Source: an uncultured Flavobacteriaceae bacterium
Lineage (GTDB): Bacteria; Bacteroidota; Bacteroidia; Flavobacteriales; Flavobacteriaceae
NCBI GenBank assembly: GCA_937901915.1
Contig: CALGUD010000153.1
Location: 1-64,000, forward strand
Direction of reading: 5' to 3'
Length of the DNA stretch: 64,000 nt
Shown piece after piece: positions 52,739 through 61,940 of this stretch. The position numbers were made by a program, and so were the translations under genes. Under the pieces are notes generated by a model. It ran no database searches. It had not been told where the DNA came from and saw nothing but the letters and a program-made list of their open reading frames with translations. Position 1 is the first letter of the stretch; each line of letters begins with the position of its first letter.

Positions 52739-55700
52739 ATGAAGTTCAGAGACTATAAAGGATTGGATCTCCCAAAAGTAGCAGAAGAAATTCTCAGCTA
52801 TTGGGAAGAAAACAACATTTTCGAAAAGAGTGTAACTTCCCGTGAAGGCAAAGAACCTTTTGTGTTTTTTGAAGGGCCGCCATCCGCCAATGGCCTGCCC
52901 GGAATTCATCACGTAATGGCTAGAGCCATTAAGGATATATTTTGTCGTTATAAAACCCAAAAAGGATATCAGGTAAAACGTAAAGCAGGTTGGGATACAC
53001 ATGGCCTACCTGTAGAACTTGGTGTTGAAAAAGAACTGGGGATTACAAAAGAAGATATAGGCACAAAAATTTCAGTTGAAGAATACAATGCAGCCTGTAA
53101 AAAAGCGGTTATGCGCTATACCGACGTTTGGAATGATATGACCCGAAAAATAGGTTATTGGGTAGATATGGACAATCCGTACATTACCTATAAACCAAAA
53201 TACATGGAAACGGTTTGGTGGTTGCTGAAACAAATCTATGACAAAGGATTAATTTATAAAGGGTATACCATACAACCCTATTCTCCAAAAGCGGGGACAG
53301 GATTAAGTTCACATGAGATAAATCAGCCCGGGTGTTACCGGGATGTAACCGATACCACGGTAGTCGCCCAATTCAATGCCAAACAAGAAACATTGCCTGA
53401 ATTACTGAAAGGGTATGGTGATATTCACCTTTTGGCATGGACCACTACTCCCTGGACATTGCCTTCAAACACAGCTTTAACAGTAGGCCCTAAGATAGAT
53501 TATGTGTTAGTTAAAACTTTTAATCAATATACTTACGAGCCTGTTCAGGTAGTGCTTGCTAAAAACCTGGTTTCTAAAATATTTTCAGGCAAGTTTTATC
53601 AAGCAGATAACAAGGAAGAGTACAAACAATTCACTTCTGACAGCAAAAAAATACCTTATGAGGTTTTAGCCGAATGTAAAGGAGCTGACCTGGCCGGGAT
53701 TAAATACGAACAACTTTTACCATACGCACAACCCTATGAACACCCTGAAAATGCATTCAGGGTCATTACAGGAGATTTTGTAACTACCGAGGACGGTACA
53801 GGAATTGTACACACAGCACCCACATTTGGTGCAGATGATGCCAAGGTAGCAAAAGAAGCTGTTCCCGAAGTACCACCCATGCTTGTTAAAGATGAAAACG
53901 ACAACCTGGTTCCGCTGGTGGATTTGCAGGGACGTTTTCGTGCTGAATTACCCGAAATAGGAGGGAAGTATGTAAAAAATGAATATTATGATGAAGGAAC
54001 AGAACCGGATAAATCCGTTGATGTAGAAATTGCCATTAAGTTAAAAGAAGAAAACAAAGCCTTTAAGGTTGAAAAATATGTACACAGTTATCCGCATTGC
54101 TGGAGAACTGACAAACCTGTACTTTACTATCCGCTGGATTCGTGGTTTATAAAAATTACTGATGTAAAGGATAAAATGTATGAATTAAATAAAAGCATCA
54201 ACTGGAAACCAAAAGCAACCGGAGAAGGCCGGTTTGGCAACTGGCTTCAGAATGCAAATGACTGGAACCTTTCTCGTTCCAGGTTCTGGGGAATCCCTTT
54301 GCCAATCTGGAGAACAGAGGACGGAAAGGAAGAAATCATGATCGGTTCTGTTGAAGAATTAAAAGCTGAAATGGATAAGGCGGTTAAAGCCGGTATCCTG
54401 AAAGCCGATTTGTTTGCAGATTTTATAGTTGGTGACCTCAGTGATGAAAACTATGATAAAATAGACCTTCATAAAAATATTGTAGATAAAATCGTACTGG
54501 TTTCTCCTTCCGGAAAACCCATGAAACGCGAAAGTGACCTAATCGATGTATGGTTCGATTCAGGCGCAATGCCCTATGCACAATGGCATTATCCTTTTGA
54601 GGCCCCCTCTAGCTCCCCCAAAGGGGGAGAATTAAAATCTCCTAAATATCAGACTGCAAGGAAATCGTCTTATCATCTTTTAAAAGAGTTGAAAGAGCAA
54701 AGAAGAAAAAGTCCTACCGAAGGAGAAAAAGTGCTTTGGGAGTCTTTAAAAGGCAAAAAACTTGAAGGATATAAATTTAGAAGAGAGCACATTATAGATG
54801 AATTTATAGTTGATTTTGTATGCCTTACAAAAAAGCTAATTATTGAAGTAGATGGAGGTTACCATCTCAGACCCGAAATACAAGAAGCAGATACTTTAAG
54901 GACAGCAATTTTAGAAGAAGACCTGGGATACAAGGTAATTCGTTTTACCAATGAAGAAGTTATAGGAGATATAGATTATGTTTTAGACAGAATTCTGAAA
55001 GAACTAGAAGTCCTCCCCTTGGGGGAGGATTTAGGAGGGGCTATAAGTGGTGTGGTCTCCATGGATGAAGAACTAAAAGTCCTCCCCTTAGGGGAGGATT
55101 TAGGAGGGTCTTTCCCGGCTGATTTCATTGCCGAAGGTGTTGACCAGACCCGTGGATGGTTTTATACCCTGCATGCTATTTCAACCCTGGTATTTGACAG
55201 GATAGCCTATAAAAATGTAGTATCCAACGGACTCGTGCTTGATAAAAACGGGCAAAAAATGTCTAAGCGATTGGGCAATGCGGTAGACCCATTTACCACA
55301 ATTGAAGAATACGGCCCTGATGCAACACGCTGGTACATGATCAGTAATGCCAATCCGTGGGATAACTTAAAATTCGATCCGGAAGGGATTGCGGAGGTGA
55401 GAAGAAAGTTCTTTGGAACATTATATAATACCTATTCGTTCTTTAGCCTCTATGCCAATATTGATAATTTCACCTATAAAGAAGATGATATTCCTTTAGC
55501 TGAAAGGCCGGAAATTGATAGATGGATATTGTCCGAACTCAATACACTCATTAAAAAGGTAGATGATGCTTATGCAGATTATGAACCTACCAAAGCTACA
55601 AGAGCTATTTCAGATTTTGTGCAGGAAAATTTAAGTAACTGGTTTGTTCGGTTAAGCAGAAGGCGTTTCTGGAAAGGGGAGTATGGTCATGATAAAATTT

Positions 55701-56617
55701 CTGCATACCAGACCTTATATACTTGTTTGGTTACAGTTGCTAAATTAAGTGCTCCTGTGGCCCCGTTTTATATGGACAGGCTCTATAAAGATCTCATAAA
55801 TACAACAGGCAAAGAACAGTTTGAGAGTATCCATTTGGCTGATTTCCCTGATTTTAACAGGGATTTTGTAGACAAATCCCTGGAAAGTAAAATGGAAAAG
55901 GCTCAGATAATATCATCATTGGTGTTGTCATTACGTAAAAAGGAAATGATAAAAGTAAGGCAGCCATTACAAAAAATAATGATTCCGGTACTTGATGATG
56001 CTCAGAAAAATGAGATTTTGGCTGTTGCAGACCTCATAAAATCTGAAGTAAATGTAAAAGAAATAGAACTTCTGGATGATGCTTCAGGTGTGCTTGTAAA
56101 ACAAATTAAACCAAATTTTAAGGTATTAGGTCCCCGATTTGGGAAAGATATGAAGCTGATTACCAGTAAAATACAAGAGTGGAGTCAAAAAGAAATTACA
56201 CAAATTGAAAAAACGGGCGAAATCACCGTTGAAATTAACGGAAAAAGTATTACATTGAACGCCGATGAGGTTGAGATTTCATCACAGGATATTGAAGGGT
56301 GGTTAGTAGCCAACTCAGGAGCAATAACTGTAGCATTGGATGTTACTATAACAAGCGACTTAAAAAAAGAAGGCGTTGCGCGTGAGCTTGTTAACAGAAT
56401 TCAAAATCTTAGAAAGGATTCCGGATTCGAAGTAACGGACAAGATAGATGTTAAACTTCAAAAAGACGGATTTGTTGAGCAGGCAGTAGCCAGTAATATA
56501 GATTATATAAAAGCAGAAACCCTCACTGCGGATCTTAACTTTGAAGACCATCTGGATAGTGGTATGGAAATTGCTTTTGATGAAGTTAAAACCAGATTGT
56601 TTATTCAAAAACACTAA
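52739..56617 (+). CDS. ileS: Isoleucine-tRNA ligase with in-frame DUF559 nuclease insertion
   Basis: A 1292-residue IleS, about 165 residues longer than the roughly 1125 expected after removing the insertion. Class I signatures are intact: the HIGH-type motif in NGLPGIHHVMARAI, the editing-domain region, DVWFDSGAMPYAQWHYPFE, FPADFIAEGVDQTRGWF and KMSKR. Residues 622-790 do not belong to IleS. They lie in a surface loop of variable length, just before the DQTRGWF segment, and form a complete DUF559 domain with its own repeats. No stop, frameshift or intein splice motif is seen. The enzyme attaches isoleucine to tRNA. Start ATG 52739 fits the family. Confidence 0.96.
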   Translation: MKFRDYKGLDLPKVAEEILSYWEENNIFEKSVTSREGKEPFVFFEGPPSANGLPGIHHVMARAIKDIFCRYKTQKGYQVKRKAGWDTHGLPVELGVEKELGITKEDIGTKISVEEYNAACKKAVMRYTDVWNDMTRKIGYWVDMDNPYITYKPKYMETVWWLLKQIYDKGLIYKGYTIQPYSPKAGTGLSSHEINQPGCYRDVTDTTVVAQFNAKQETLPELLKGYGDIHLLAWTTTPWTLPSNTALTVGPKIDYVLVKTFNQYTYEPVQVVLAKNLVSKIFSGKFYQADNKEEYKQFTSDSKKIPYEVLAECKGADLAGIKYEQLLPYAQPYEHPENAFRVITGDFVTTEDGTGIVHTAPTFGADDAKVAKEAVPEVPPMLVKDENDNLVPLVDLQGRFRAELPEIGGKYVKNEYYDEGTEPDKSVDVEIAIKLKEENKAFKVEKYVHSYPHCWRTDKPVLYYPLDSWFIKITDVKDKMYELNKSINWKPKATGEGRFGNWLQNANDWNLSRSRFWGIPLPIWRTEDGKEEIMIGSVEELKAEMDKAVKAGILKADLFADFIVGDLSDENYDKIDLHKNIVDKIVLVSPSGKPMKRESDLIDVWFDSGAMPYAQWHYPFEAPSSSPKGGELKSPKYQTARKSSYHLLKELKEQRRKSPTEGEKVLWESLKGKKLEGYKFRREHIIDEFIVDFVCLTKKLIIEVDGGYHLRPEIQEADTLRTAILEEDLGYKVIRFTNEEVIGDIDYVLDRILKELEVLPLGEDLGGAISGVVSMDEELKVLPLGEDLGGSFPADFIAEGVDQTRGWFYTLHAISTLVFDRIAYKNVVSNGLVLDKNGQKMSKRLGNAVDPFTTIEEYGPDATRWYMISNANPWDNLKFDPEGIAEVRRKFFGTLYNTYSFFSLYANIDNFTYKEDDIPLAERPEIDRWILSELNTLIKKVDDAYADYEPTKATRAISDFVQENLSNWFVRLSRRRFWKGEYGHDKISAYQTLYTCLVTVAKLSAPVAPFYMDRLYKDLINTTGKEQFESIHLADFPDFNRDFVDKSLESKMEKAQIISSLVLSLRKKEMIKVRQPLQKIMIPVLDDAQKNEILAVADLIKSEVNVKEIELLDDASGVLVKQIKPNFKVLGPRFGKDMKLITSKIQEWSQKEITQIEKTGEITVEINGKSITLNADEVEISSQDIEGWLVANSGAITVALDVTITSDLKKEGVARELVNRIQNLRKDSGFEVTDKIDVKLQKDGFVEQAVASNIDYIKAETLTADLNFEDHLDSGMEIAFDEVKTRLFIQKH
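54602..55108 (+). mobile_element. DUF559 endonuclease-encoding element inserted in ileS
   Basis: About 507 nt that break the IleS reading between PFE and SFPADF without shifting frame. It encodes a DUF559/Vsr-like domain: GEKVLWESLKGKKLEGYKFR, a predicted catalytic Asp692 in IVDF, Glu703 and Asp705 in IEVDGG, and GYKVIRFTNEEVIGDIDYVL. Left end 54605-54633 (CCCTCTAGCTCCCCC then GGGGGAG) and right end 55010-55041 (TCCTCCCC then GGGGGAGGATTTAGGAGGGG) are inverted copies of each other with internal hairpins. No target-site duplication is visible. It resembles DUF559 genes that occur beside such repeats elsewhere in Bacteroidota. Confidence 0.88.
55001..55108 (+). repeat. Duplicated right end of the DUF559 element
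   Basis: Two copies of a 39-nt unit, 55001-55039 and 55070-55108, differ at two positions and are 69 nt apart (23 codons), so the frame is kept. Each contains a TCCTCCCCTT hairpin and encodes LPLGEDLGG. The copies lie between the nuclease domain and the return to the IleS sequence. Confidence 0.93.
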
Positions 56618-56621
56618 TATT

Positions 56622-57005
56622 ATGAGTACAGATGTTAAAGTAAGGTATTCTGACAAAGACCTTGAGGAATTTAGAGTTTTAATCGAAGAGAAAATCGTAA
56701 AAGCTAAAAATGATCTTGAATTATTAAAGAGTGCCTATATGAACGATGGTAATAATGGTACCGATGATACTTCTCCTACTTTTAAAGCCTTTGAAGAAGG
56801 TTCTGAAACCATGAGTAAAGAAGCAAACACAGCATTGGCAATTAGACAGGAAAAATTTATAAGGGATCTAAAAAATGCTTTGGTACGTATTGAAAACAAA
56901 ACTTATGGTATATGCAGGGTTACAGGCAAGCTTATCAACAAAGAACGTTTAAAATTAGTTCCACATGCCACTTTAAGTATTGAGGCTAAAAATATGCAAG
57001 CATAA
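56622..57005 (+). CDS. TraR/DksA-type C4 zinc-finger protein
   Basis: The start at ATG 56622, 4 nt after the ileS stop, gives 127 residues. The body is a coiled-coil (KAKNDLELLKSAYMNDG) followed by a DksA/TraR zinc-finger region near YGICRVTGKLINKERLKLVPHA, in which a single CxxxG type remains and part of the C4 site is lost. It is conserved between ileS and lspA in Flavobacteriia. It may bind RNA polymerase as DksA does. Confidence 0.87.
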   Translation: MSTDVKVRYSDKDLEEFRVLIEEKIVKAKNDLELLKSAYMNDGNNGTDDTSPTFKAFEEGSETMSKEANTALAIRQEKFIRDLKNALVRIENKTYGICRVTGKLINKERLKLVPHATLSIEAKNMQA

Positions 57006-57032
57006 ATTTTACAAGAATTTAACTTTACAAAT

Positions 57033-57056
57033 GCCCTGCTTTTGCAGGGCTTCATA
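57033..57056 (+). terminator. Rho-independent terminator
   Basis: Stem GCCCTGC and GCAGGGC with TTTT loop, followed by a T-rich tail, 27 nt after the zinc-finger gene. It closes the ileS transcript. Confidence 0.9.
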
Positions 57057-57229
57057 TTTTTACGCACTTAGTATAATATTGTAAAGATTTCATTTCGCCC
57101 GGTTAAATACTATTACCTGATAATTATTTGTTAAATACTGTGAATAGTAATATTTACGTCAATTAAGAGAAATAAAATTCTTATTTTTAGCACTCATAAA
57201 TTTGAGCTGCATAAGGTTATTGATTAACT

Positions 57230-57871
57230 ATGTCATTAAAAAAAGTATCCCTTATTATTGTATCAATCTTGTTAGTTGACCAACTTTCAAAGATATATAT
57301 CAAAACTCATTTTGAATTGTACGAAACAGTAGAAATATTCTCCTGGTTCAGACTATTATTTATAGAAAATGAAGGAGCAGCATGGGGAACAAAATTAAGT
57401 GATTTTATACCTTTTATTTCAGATAGGACCGGAAAACTAATATTAACGCTCTTCAGATTAGTGGCAATCACCGGAATTGGATACTGGCTGTATGATTCAA
57501 TTAAAAAAAATCACCCGAAAGTTTTAATATTGGCTATATCTTTAATTTTTGCAGGAGCTTTTGGAAATATTATTGACTCTGTTTTTTATGGAATGATTTT
57601 TAACGATAGTCACGGACAGGTTGCTTCATTATTTTCTAGTAATCCTTATGGCTCATTATTTCATGGAAAGGTGGTAGATATGTTCCAGCTTCCTTTTATA
57701 AAAGATAAAATATTACCGGAATGGATCCCTTTTTACGGCGGTAGCAGATTTACTTTTTTTGAACCTATATTTAATGTAGCCGATACTTCAATAAGTACAG
57801 GCGTAGGAATATTATTGGTTTTTAATAAAAAAGCATTTCCTAAAAAAAAACAAGGGGAAACCAATGATTAA
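57230..57871 (+). CDS. lspA: Signal peptidase II (prolipoprotein)
   Basis: This 213-residue protein has four transmembrane helices and the LspA motifs. GNIIDSVFYG contains the first catalytic Asp, and FNVADTSISTGVGILL contains the second. DQLSKIYIK at the N terminus and FIENEGAAWG follow the family. The length is above the usual 160-170 but common in Bacteroidota. It removes signal peptides from lipoproteins, which fits the many lipoproteins here. The 3' end overlaps a convergent response-regulator gene by 4 nt. Confidence 0.95.
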   Translation: MSLKKVSLIIVSILLVDQLSKIYIKTHFELYETVEIFSWFRLLFIENEGAAWGTKLSDFIPFISDRTGKLILTLFRLVAITGIGYWLYDSIKKNHPKVLILAISLIFAGAFGNIIDSVFYGMIFNDSHGQVASLFSSNPYGSLFHGKVVDMFQLPFIKDKILPEWIPFYGGSRFTFFEPIFNVADTSISTGVGILLVFNKKAFPKKKQGETND

Positions 57872-58281
57872 GCCGAGTCTCTGGTAAAGATCTCTTCGAT
57901 CTTACTGATATTTATGGGTTTAATTAAATAGTCAGTAACAGATGAAAAAGTTTTGGCTTTTTTATAATCTTTTGGGTCTATGGAAGAACTCACCACATAT
58001 ATTGTAATAGATTTTTTTGTTTTGTTTTCAATTTGCAGAAATTCCTCAAGAAATTGCCATCCATCCATAACAGGCATATTAACGTCCAGAAAAATGATTT
58101 CAGGAATTTTCTCTGCATCATTACCTGGCAAAATAGACTTAAAATGATCTAAGGCTTCTTTTCCATTGCTAAAAACCAACAGATTCTGGGAGAGCTTTTT
58201 CAACTCAATAATTTTTTTTAATAAACTAATATACATGTTGTCATCGTCAATGATGCAACCTAGTTTTATGGGTGAATCCAT
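57868..58281 (-). CDS. Response regulator, receiver domain only
   Basis: A 137-residue CheY-like receiver. The acidic pair is in GCIIDDDNMY, the phosphoacceptor Asp in IIFLDVNMPVMDGW, and the conserved Lys in YLIKPINISK. There is no output domain. It is 10 nt downstream of the histidine-kinase gene and is presumably its substrate. Confidence 0.93.
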   Translation of the reverse strand: MDSPIKLGCIIDDDNMYISLLKKIIELKKLSQNLLVFSNGKEALDHFKSILPGNDAEKIPEIIFLDVNMPVMDGWQFLEEFLQIENKTKKSITIYVVSSSIDPKDYKKAKTFSSVTDYLIKPINISKIEEIFTRDSA

Positions 58282-58291
58282 GAATAATTAA

Positions 58292-59377
58292 TTAAAACCT
58301 TATTTTAAATGTTGTACCTGTATCAACTTCACTGGAAACACTAATATTTCCACCAAGGGATTGTATTTGATTTTTTGTGATAAAAAGACCGATGCCCGTT
58401 GCATCTGAGTTTAAATGAAATGTTTTATACATTCCAAAAATTTTGTTTCCATACAGGTTCAAATCGATCCCCGAACCGTTGTCGGTGACTTCCATAAAAT
58501 TCGCCTGGTCTTTTTTATAGGTCGTAATTATTACTTCAGGTTTACGATTAGGGTGTTTGTACTTAATTGAATTTGTTATTAAATTTAATAAAATACTTTC
58601 TAAATATGCAGGAATGTATTCAATTTCTTCTAATTTAGAAAAGTCGCTCTTTATTGTGGTCTGATTTTTTTCTATAATTTGTTTAATAGAATTTGTTACT
58701 CCCATAAGAATATCCTCAAAGCGGATCAGGCTTTTTTGTTGATTCCTGTTATTTTCAATGGTTGTGATTTCATTAAGGTGCTCTATGGTATTTGCTAAAC
58801 TGCCGGAAATATCCCTTACACTTTCCAGTAATTTGAGTTTTTCATCTTCATTGGTCAAGGTATCAAAAAGATGCACAACTAATTCGAGGTTGCTGGAGTG
58901 TGAACGTAAATTATGAGAAACAATATGCGCAAAATTAGAAAGGCGTGAATTCTGGGCTGCAATTACTTCCAATGATTCCATAATACGCAATTCCCTCAGT
59001 TTATTTTCATCTATATTCTGAAACACTCCCCTTACACCAATTATTTTTTTATCATCATAGATAGGTTTTCCTATGGCCCTGACCCAAAATTCCTTTTTTT
59101 TATAGGTAAGCATTTTTAATTCTTCCTCAAATGGAACACCATAGGTATGACATTTGTAGAGCAATTTAATTACAAACTCATGTTGATCTTCTCGGTAAAA
59201 ACTCAACGCGTTTTCTATTTTAGGAGACACTCCCTCCGGTAATTCAAGAATTTTTTTGCCCTGGCTATCCAGGTATACTTTAAAATTTACAGTATCAACA
59301 TACCAACCGCCTGTTTTTGTCATCTCGGCAGCTTCTTCATAGAAAAAAGGATTGTGTTTCAGGGAATTTGAGGGCAT
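58292..59377 (-). CDS. PAS-domain sensor histidine kinase (cytoplasmic)
   Basis: A 361-residue protein with no transmembrane segment. A PAS/PAC domain occupies residues 10-120. The dimerisation and phosphoacceptor helix contains FAHIVSHNLRSHSSNLELVV. The HATPase domain has NLITNSIKYKHPN, DNGSGIDL and TGIGLFITKNQIQSLGG. It probably phosphorylates the adjacent single-domain regulator. It senses a soluble cue. Confidence 0.93.
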   Translation of the reverse strand: MPSNSLKHNPFFYEEAAEMTKTGGWYVDTVNFKVYLDSQGKKILELPEGVSPKIENALSFYREDQHEFVIKLLYKCHTYGVPFEEELKMLTYKKKEFWVRAIGKPIYDDKKIIGVRGVFQNIDENKLRELRIMESLEVIAAQNSRLSNFAHIVSHNLRSHSSNLELVVHLFDTLTNEDEKLKLLESVRDISGSLANTIEHLNEITTIENNRNQQKSLIRFEDILMGVTNSIKQIIEKNQTTIKSDFSKLEEIEYIPAYLESILLNLITNSIKYKHPNRKPEVIITTYKKDQANFMEVTDNGSGIDLNLYGNKIFGMYKTFHLNSDATGIGLFITKNQIQSLGGNISVSSEVDTGTTFKIRF

Positions 59378-59410
59378 TATACTTCTCTATTTGTTTGGTT
59401 TAATTAAAAG

Positions 59411-59980
59411 TTACTCTGTAAAGCAATAGATTTTATTGGGTGTAATACAATAATCTAATTTTATATCGGTATCAAAAGTATGGTTTATTTGTTTTTCAGC
59501 CTCAAAAAACGAAACTCCTACTTTAATACTGTCGGATTTACATTTAGAAAGAAACCTGTCATAAAACCCCTTTCCATACCCAATGCGGTTACCACTTTCA
59601 TCAAAAGCTAACAGAGGAACAAAAATAACATCAATTTTAAGTTCCGGGACTTCAATTCCATCAACAGGTTCCGGGATAAAGTATTTATTTATTTTTATTT
59701 TGGTATTATCTGTCAGCAAAAAGTGGGTTAGTGAACAATTTTCAAAATCACTTCTTGCTATAACTATTTCTTTGTCTTTTCCTTGCAGAATGCTTAGTAT
59801 AAATGAAGTATCGACCTCTTTCTTTTCTTCAATAGTTAAAAAAATATGGTAGTATGTTTTATTCCATATATTTATATTGAGTAAATTATTGGCAATATCA
59901 ATACTCATTTTTTCAATATCAGCCTCAGGTAACCTTTCACGTAGTTTTTTATATTTTTTTCGAAGTTCGGCTTTAGTCAT
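59411..59980 (-). CDS. 5-formyltetrahydrofolate cyclo-ligase
   Basis: The start at ATG 59980 (MTKAELRKKYKK) gives 189 residues. The longer frame to 60016 lies in the upstream region. Family signatures are VIFVPLLAFDESGNRIGYG and GKGFYDRFLSKCKS. It converts 5-formyl-THF to 5,10-methenyl-THF with ATP. It is divergent from uvrC. Confidence 0.94.
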   Translation of the reverse strand: MTKAELRKKYKKLRERLPEADIEKMSIDIANNLLNINIWNKTYYHIFLTIEEKKEVDTSFILSILQGKDKEIVIARSDFENCSLTHFLLTDNTKIKINKYFIPEPVDGIEVPELKIDVIFVPLLAFDESGNRIGYGKGFYDRFLSKCKSDSIKVGVSFFEAEKQINHTFDTDIKLDYCITPNKIYCFTE

Positions 59981-60133
59981 GCCACAAAGGTAGTGAAAAC
60001 TCTGTTTTGAAAACATTCAGCTATAGGCAAGGATACTTCAAGCATAATTTTGATCTTTAAGGCATGGAAATTGAGGATGAAAATTTACAATTACAAATTG
60101 TTTTGAGCTTAATGTTTTTTTAACTTCGTTGTT

Positions 60134-61921
60134 ATGAGCGTGCCTTCAATAGAGATCCAGTTACAAACTTTACCACCTGGCCCCGGGGTTTATCAATTTT
60201 ATGATAAAGAAGGGAAAATATTATATGTAGGGAAGGCAAAAAATCTTAAAAAAAGGGTTGTATCGTACTTTCATAAAATTCACGAAAACGGAAAAACCCG
60301 TGTGTTGGTCAAAAAAATTGTTGATATAAAACACATTGTTGTCCCGACTGAAACCGATGCGTTGTTATTAGAAAATAACCTGATAAAAAAGCATCAGCCC
60401 CGATACAATGTGATGCTGAAGGATGATAAGACGTATCCCTGGATTTGTATTAAAAACGAACGCTTTCCCCGAATATTTTCTACAAGAAAACTTATTAAGG
60501 ACGGATCGGAATATTACGGGCCATACACCAGTATGAAGACTGTAAGAACCCTTTTAGACCTCATAAAAGGATTATACTCGCTTCGTACCTGCAATTATGA
60601 CCTTTCGCAGGGAAAAATTGAAGCCGGCAGGTATAAAGTATGTCTGGAATATCACCTTGGTAATTGCAAAGGGCCCTGCGAAAATTATCAATCTTCCGAA
60701 GCATATAATCAACATATTTCGGCTATAAGGGAGATACTTAAAGGGAATTTTAAGGATTCTCTGAGCCATTTTAGAAAGCAGATGAAAGATTTGGCGGCTG
60801 AAATGCAGTTTGAAGAGGCCCAGAAAATAAAAGAAAAAATAGAGATATTAGAAAATTATCAGGCAAAATCAACCATTATTAATCCTAAAATCAGCAATGT
60901 TGATGTCTTTTCAATTCTTTCAGACGAAATGTATGGATATGTTAACTTTCTCCAGATATCCTACGGTTCTATTATAAGGGCACATACTATTGAAATAAAA
61001 AAGAAATTACAGGAAACAGATAAAGAATTGTTAGAGCTCGCAATCCTTGAACTTAGGGAACGGTTTCATTCAAATTCAAAAGAAATTTATGTCCCTTTTG
61101 AGGTTGTGGCAGAAGAAGGGGTTAAAGTAACTATTCCTAAATTGGGAGATAAAAAGAGGATTTTAGAACTATCAGAACGCAATGCTAAATTCTATCGCAT
61201 AGAACGGTTTAAACAAATAAAAATTACAGATCCGGATAAGCATACAAACCGAATAATGTTACAGATGCAAAAGGATTTAAGATTGACCGTAGAACCCCGT
61301 CATATCGAGTGTTTTGATAATTCTAATATTCAGGGATCCAATCCGGTTGCAGCCTGTGTAGTTTTTAAAAACGGCAAACCCAGTAAAAAAGACTACAGGC
61401 ATTACAATATTAAAACGGTTCAAGGCCCTGACGATTTTGCTTCAATGGAAGAAGTGGTTTACCGAAGATACAGGCGTCTGCTAGAAGAAGATGAACCTTT
61501 ACCTCAACTCATAATAATAGATGGGGGCAAGGGACAGCTGTCTTCGGCTTTAAAAAGCCTGGAAATATTGGGATTAAGAGGTAAGATTGCAATTGTGGGT
61601 ATAGCAAAAAGGCTGGAAGAGATTTATTATCCGGATGACCCAATCCCATTATATCTGGATAAAAAATCGGAAACCCTTAGAATTATACAGCAACTTCGCA
61701 ACGAAGCCCATAGATTTGGGATAACTTTTCACAGAAATAAGCGAAGTAAAGCAGCTATAAATACCGAATTGCAAAATATTGAAGGAATAGGGGAAAAAAC
61801 AGCCGATGAACTTCTTAAAAAGTTTAAGTCCGTTAAAAGGATTAAGGAAGCATCCATTGAAAATTTAACCGAAGCTGTCGGTGTTTCAAAAGCACGAATA
61901 ATATATGCAACTTTTCATTGA
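60134..61921 (+). CDS. uvrC: Excinuclease ABC subunit UvrC
   Basis: A 595-residue UvrC. The N-terminal GIY-YIG nuclease has PPGPGVYQFYDKEGKILYVG and GKAKNLKKRV. A UVR motif lies near MQFEEAQKIKEKIEILE. The C-terminal RNase H-like nuclease includes HIECFDNSNIQGSNPVAA, and helix-hairpin-helix pairs close the protein (IEGIGEKTADELLKKFKS). It makes both incisions in nucleotide-excision repair. Four cysteines in a CLEYHLGNCKGPC segment fit the Fe-S type. Confidence 0.96.
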   Translation: MSVPSIEIQLQTLPPGPGVYQFYDKEGKILYVGKAKNLKKRVVSYFHKIHENGKTRVLVKKIVDIKHIVVPTETDALLLENNLIKKHQPRYNVMLKDDKTYPWICIKNERFPRIFSTRKLIKDGSEYYGPYTSMKTVRTLLDLIKGLYSLRTCNYDLSQGKIEAGRYKVCLEYHLGNCKGPCENYQSSEAYNQHISAIREILKGNFKDSLSHFRKQMKDLAAEMQFEEAQKIKEKIEILENYQAKSTIINPKISNVDVFSILSDEMYGYVNFLQISYGSIIRAHTIEIKKKLQETDKELLELAILELRERFHSNSKEIYVPFEVVAEEGVKVTIPKLGDKKRILELSERNAKFYRIERFKQIKITDPDKHTNRIMLQMQKDLRLTVEPRHIECFDNSNIQGSNPVAACVVFKNGKPSKKDYRHYNIKTVQGPDDFASMEEVVYRRYRRLLEEDEPLPQLIIIDGGKGQLSSALKSLEILGLRGKIAIVGIAKRLEEIYYPDDPIPLYLDKKSETLRIIQQLRNEAHRFGITFHRNKRSKAAINTELQNIEGIGEKTADELLKKFKSVKRIKEASIENLTEAVGVSKARIIYATFH

Positions 61922-61940
61922 AATTAGCTATCTTCAAGGT

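Noticed and set aside
54602..55108. Intein inside IleS
   Set aside because: The junctions lack Cys/Ser/Thr at the start and His-Asn at the end, and the domain is DUF559, not a Hint or LAGLIDADG domain.
54602..55108. Assembly artefact or frameshift in ileS
   Set aside because: The insert keeps the reading frame, has a coherent domain and its own structured ends, so an artefact is less likely, although read coverage was not available.
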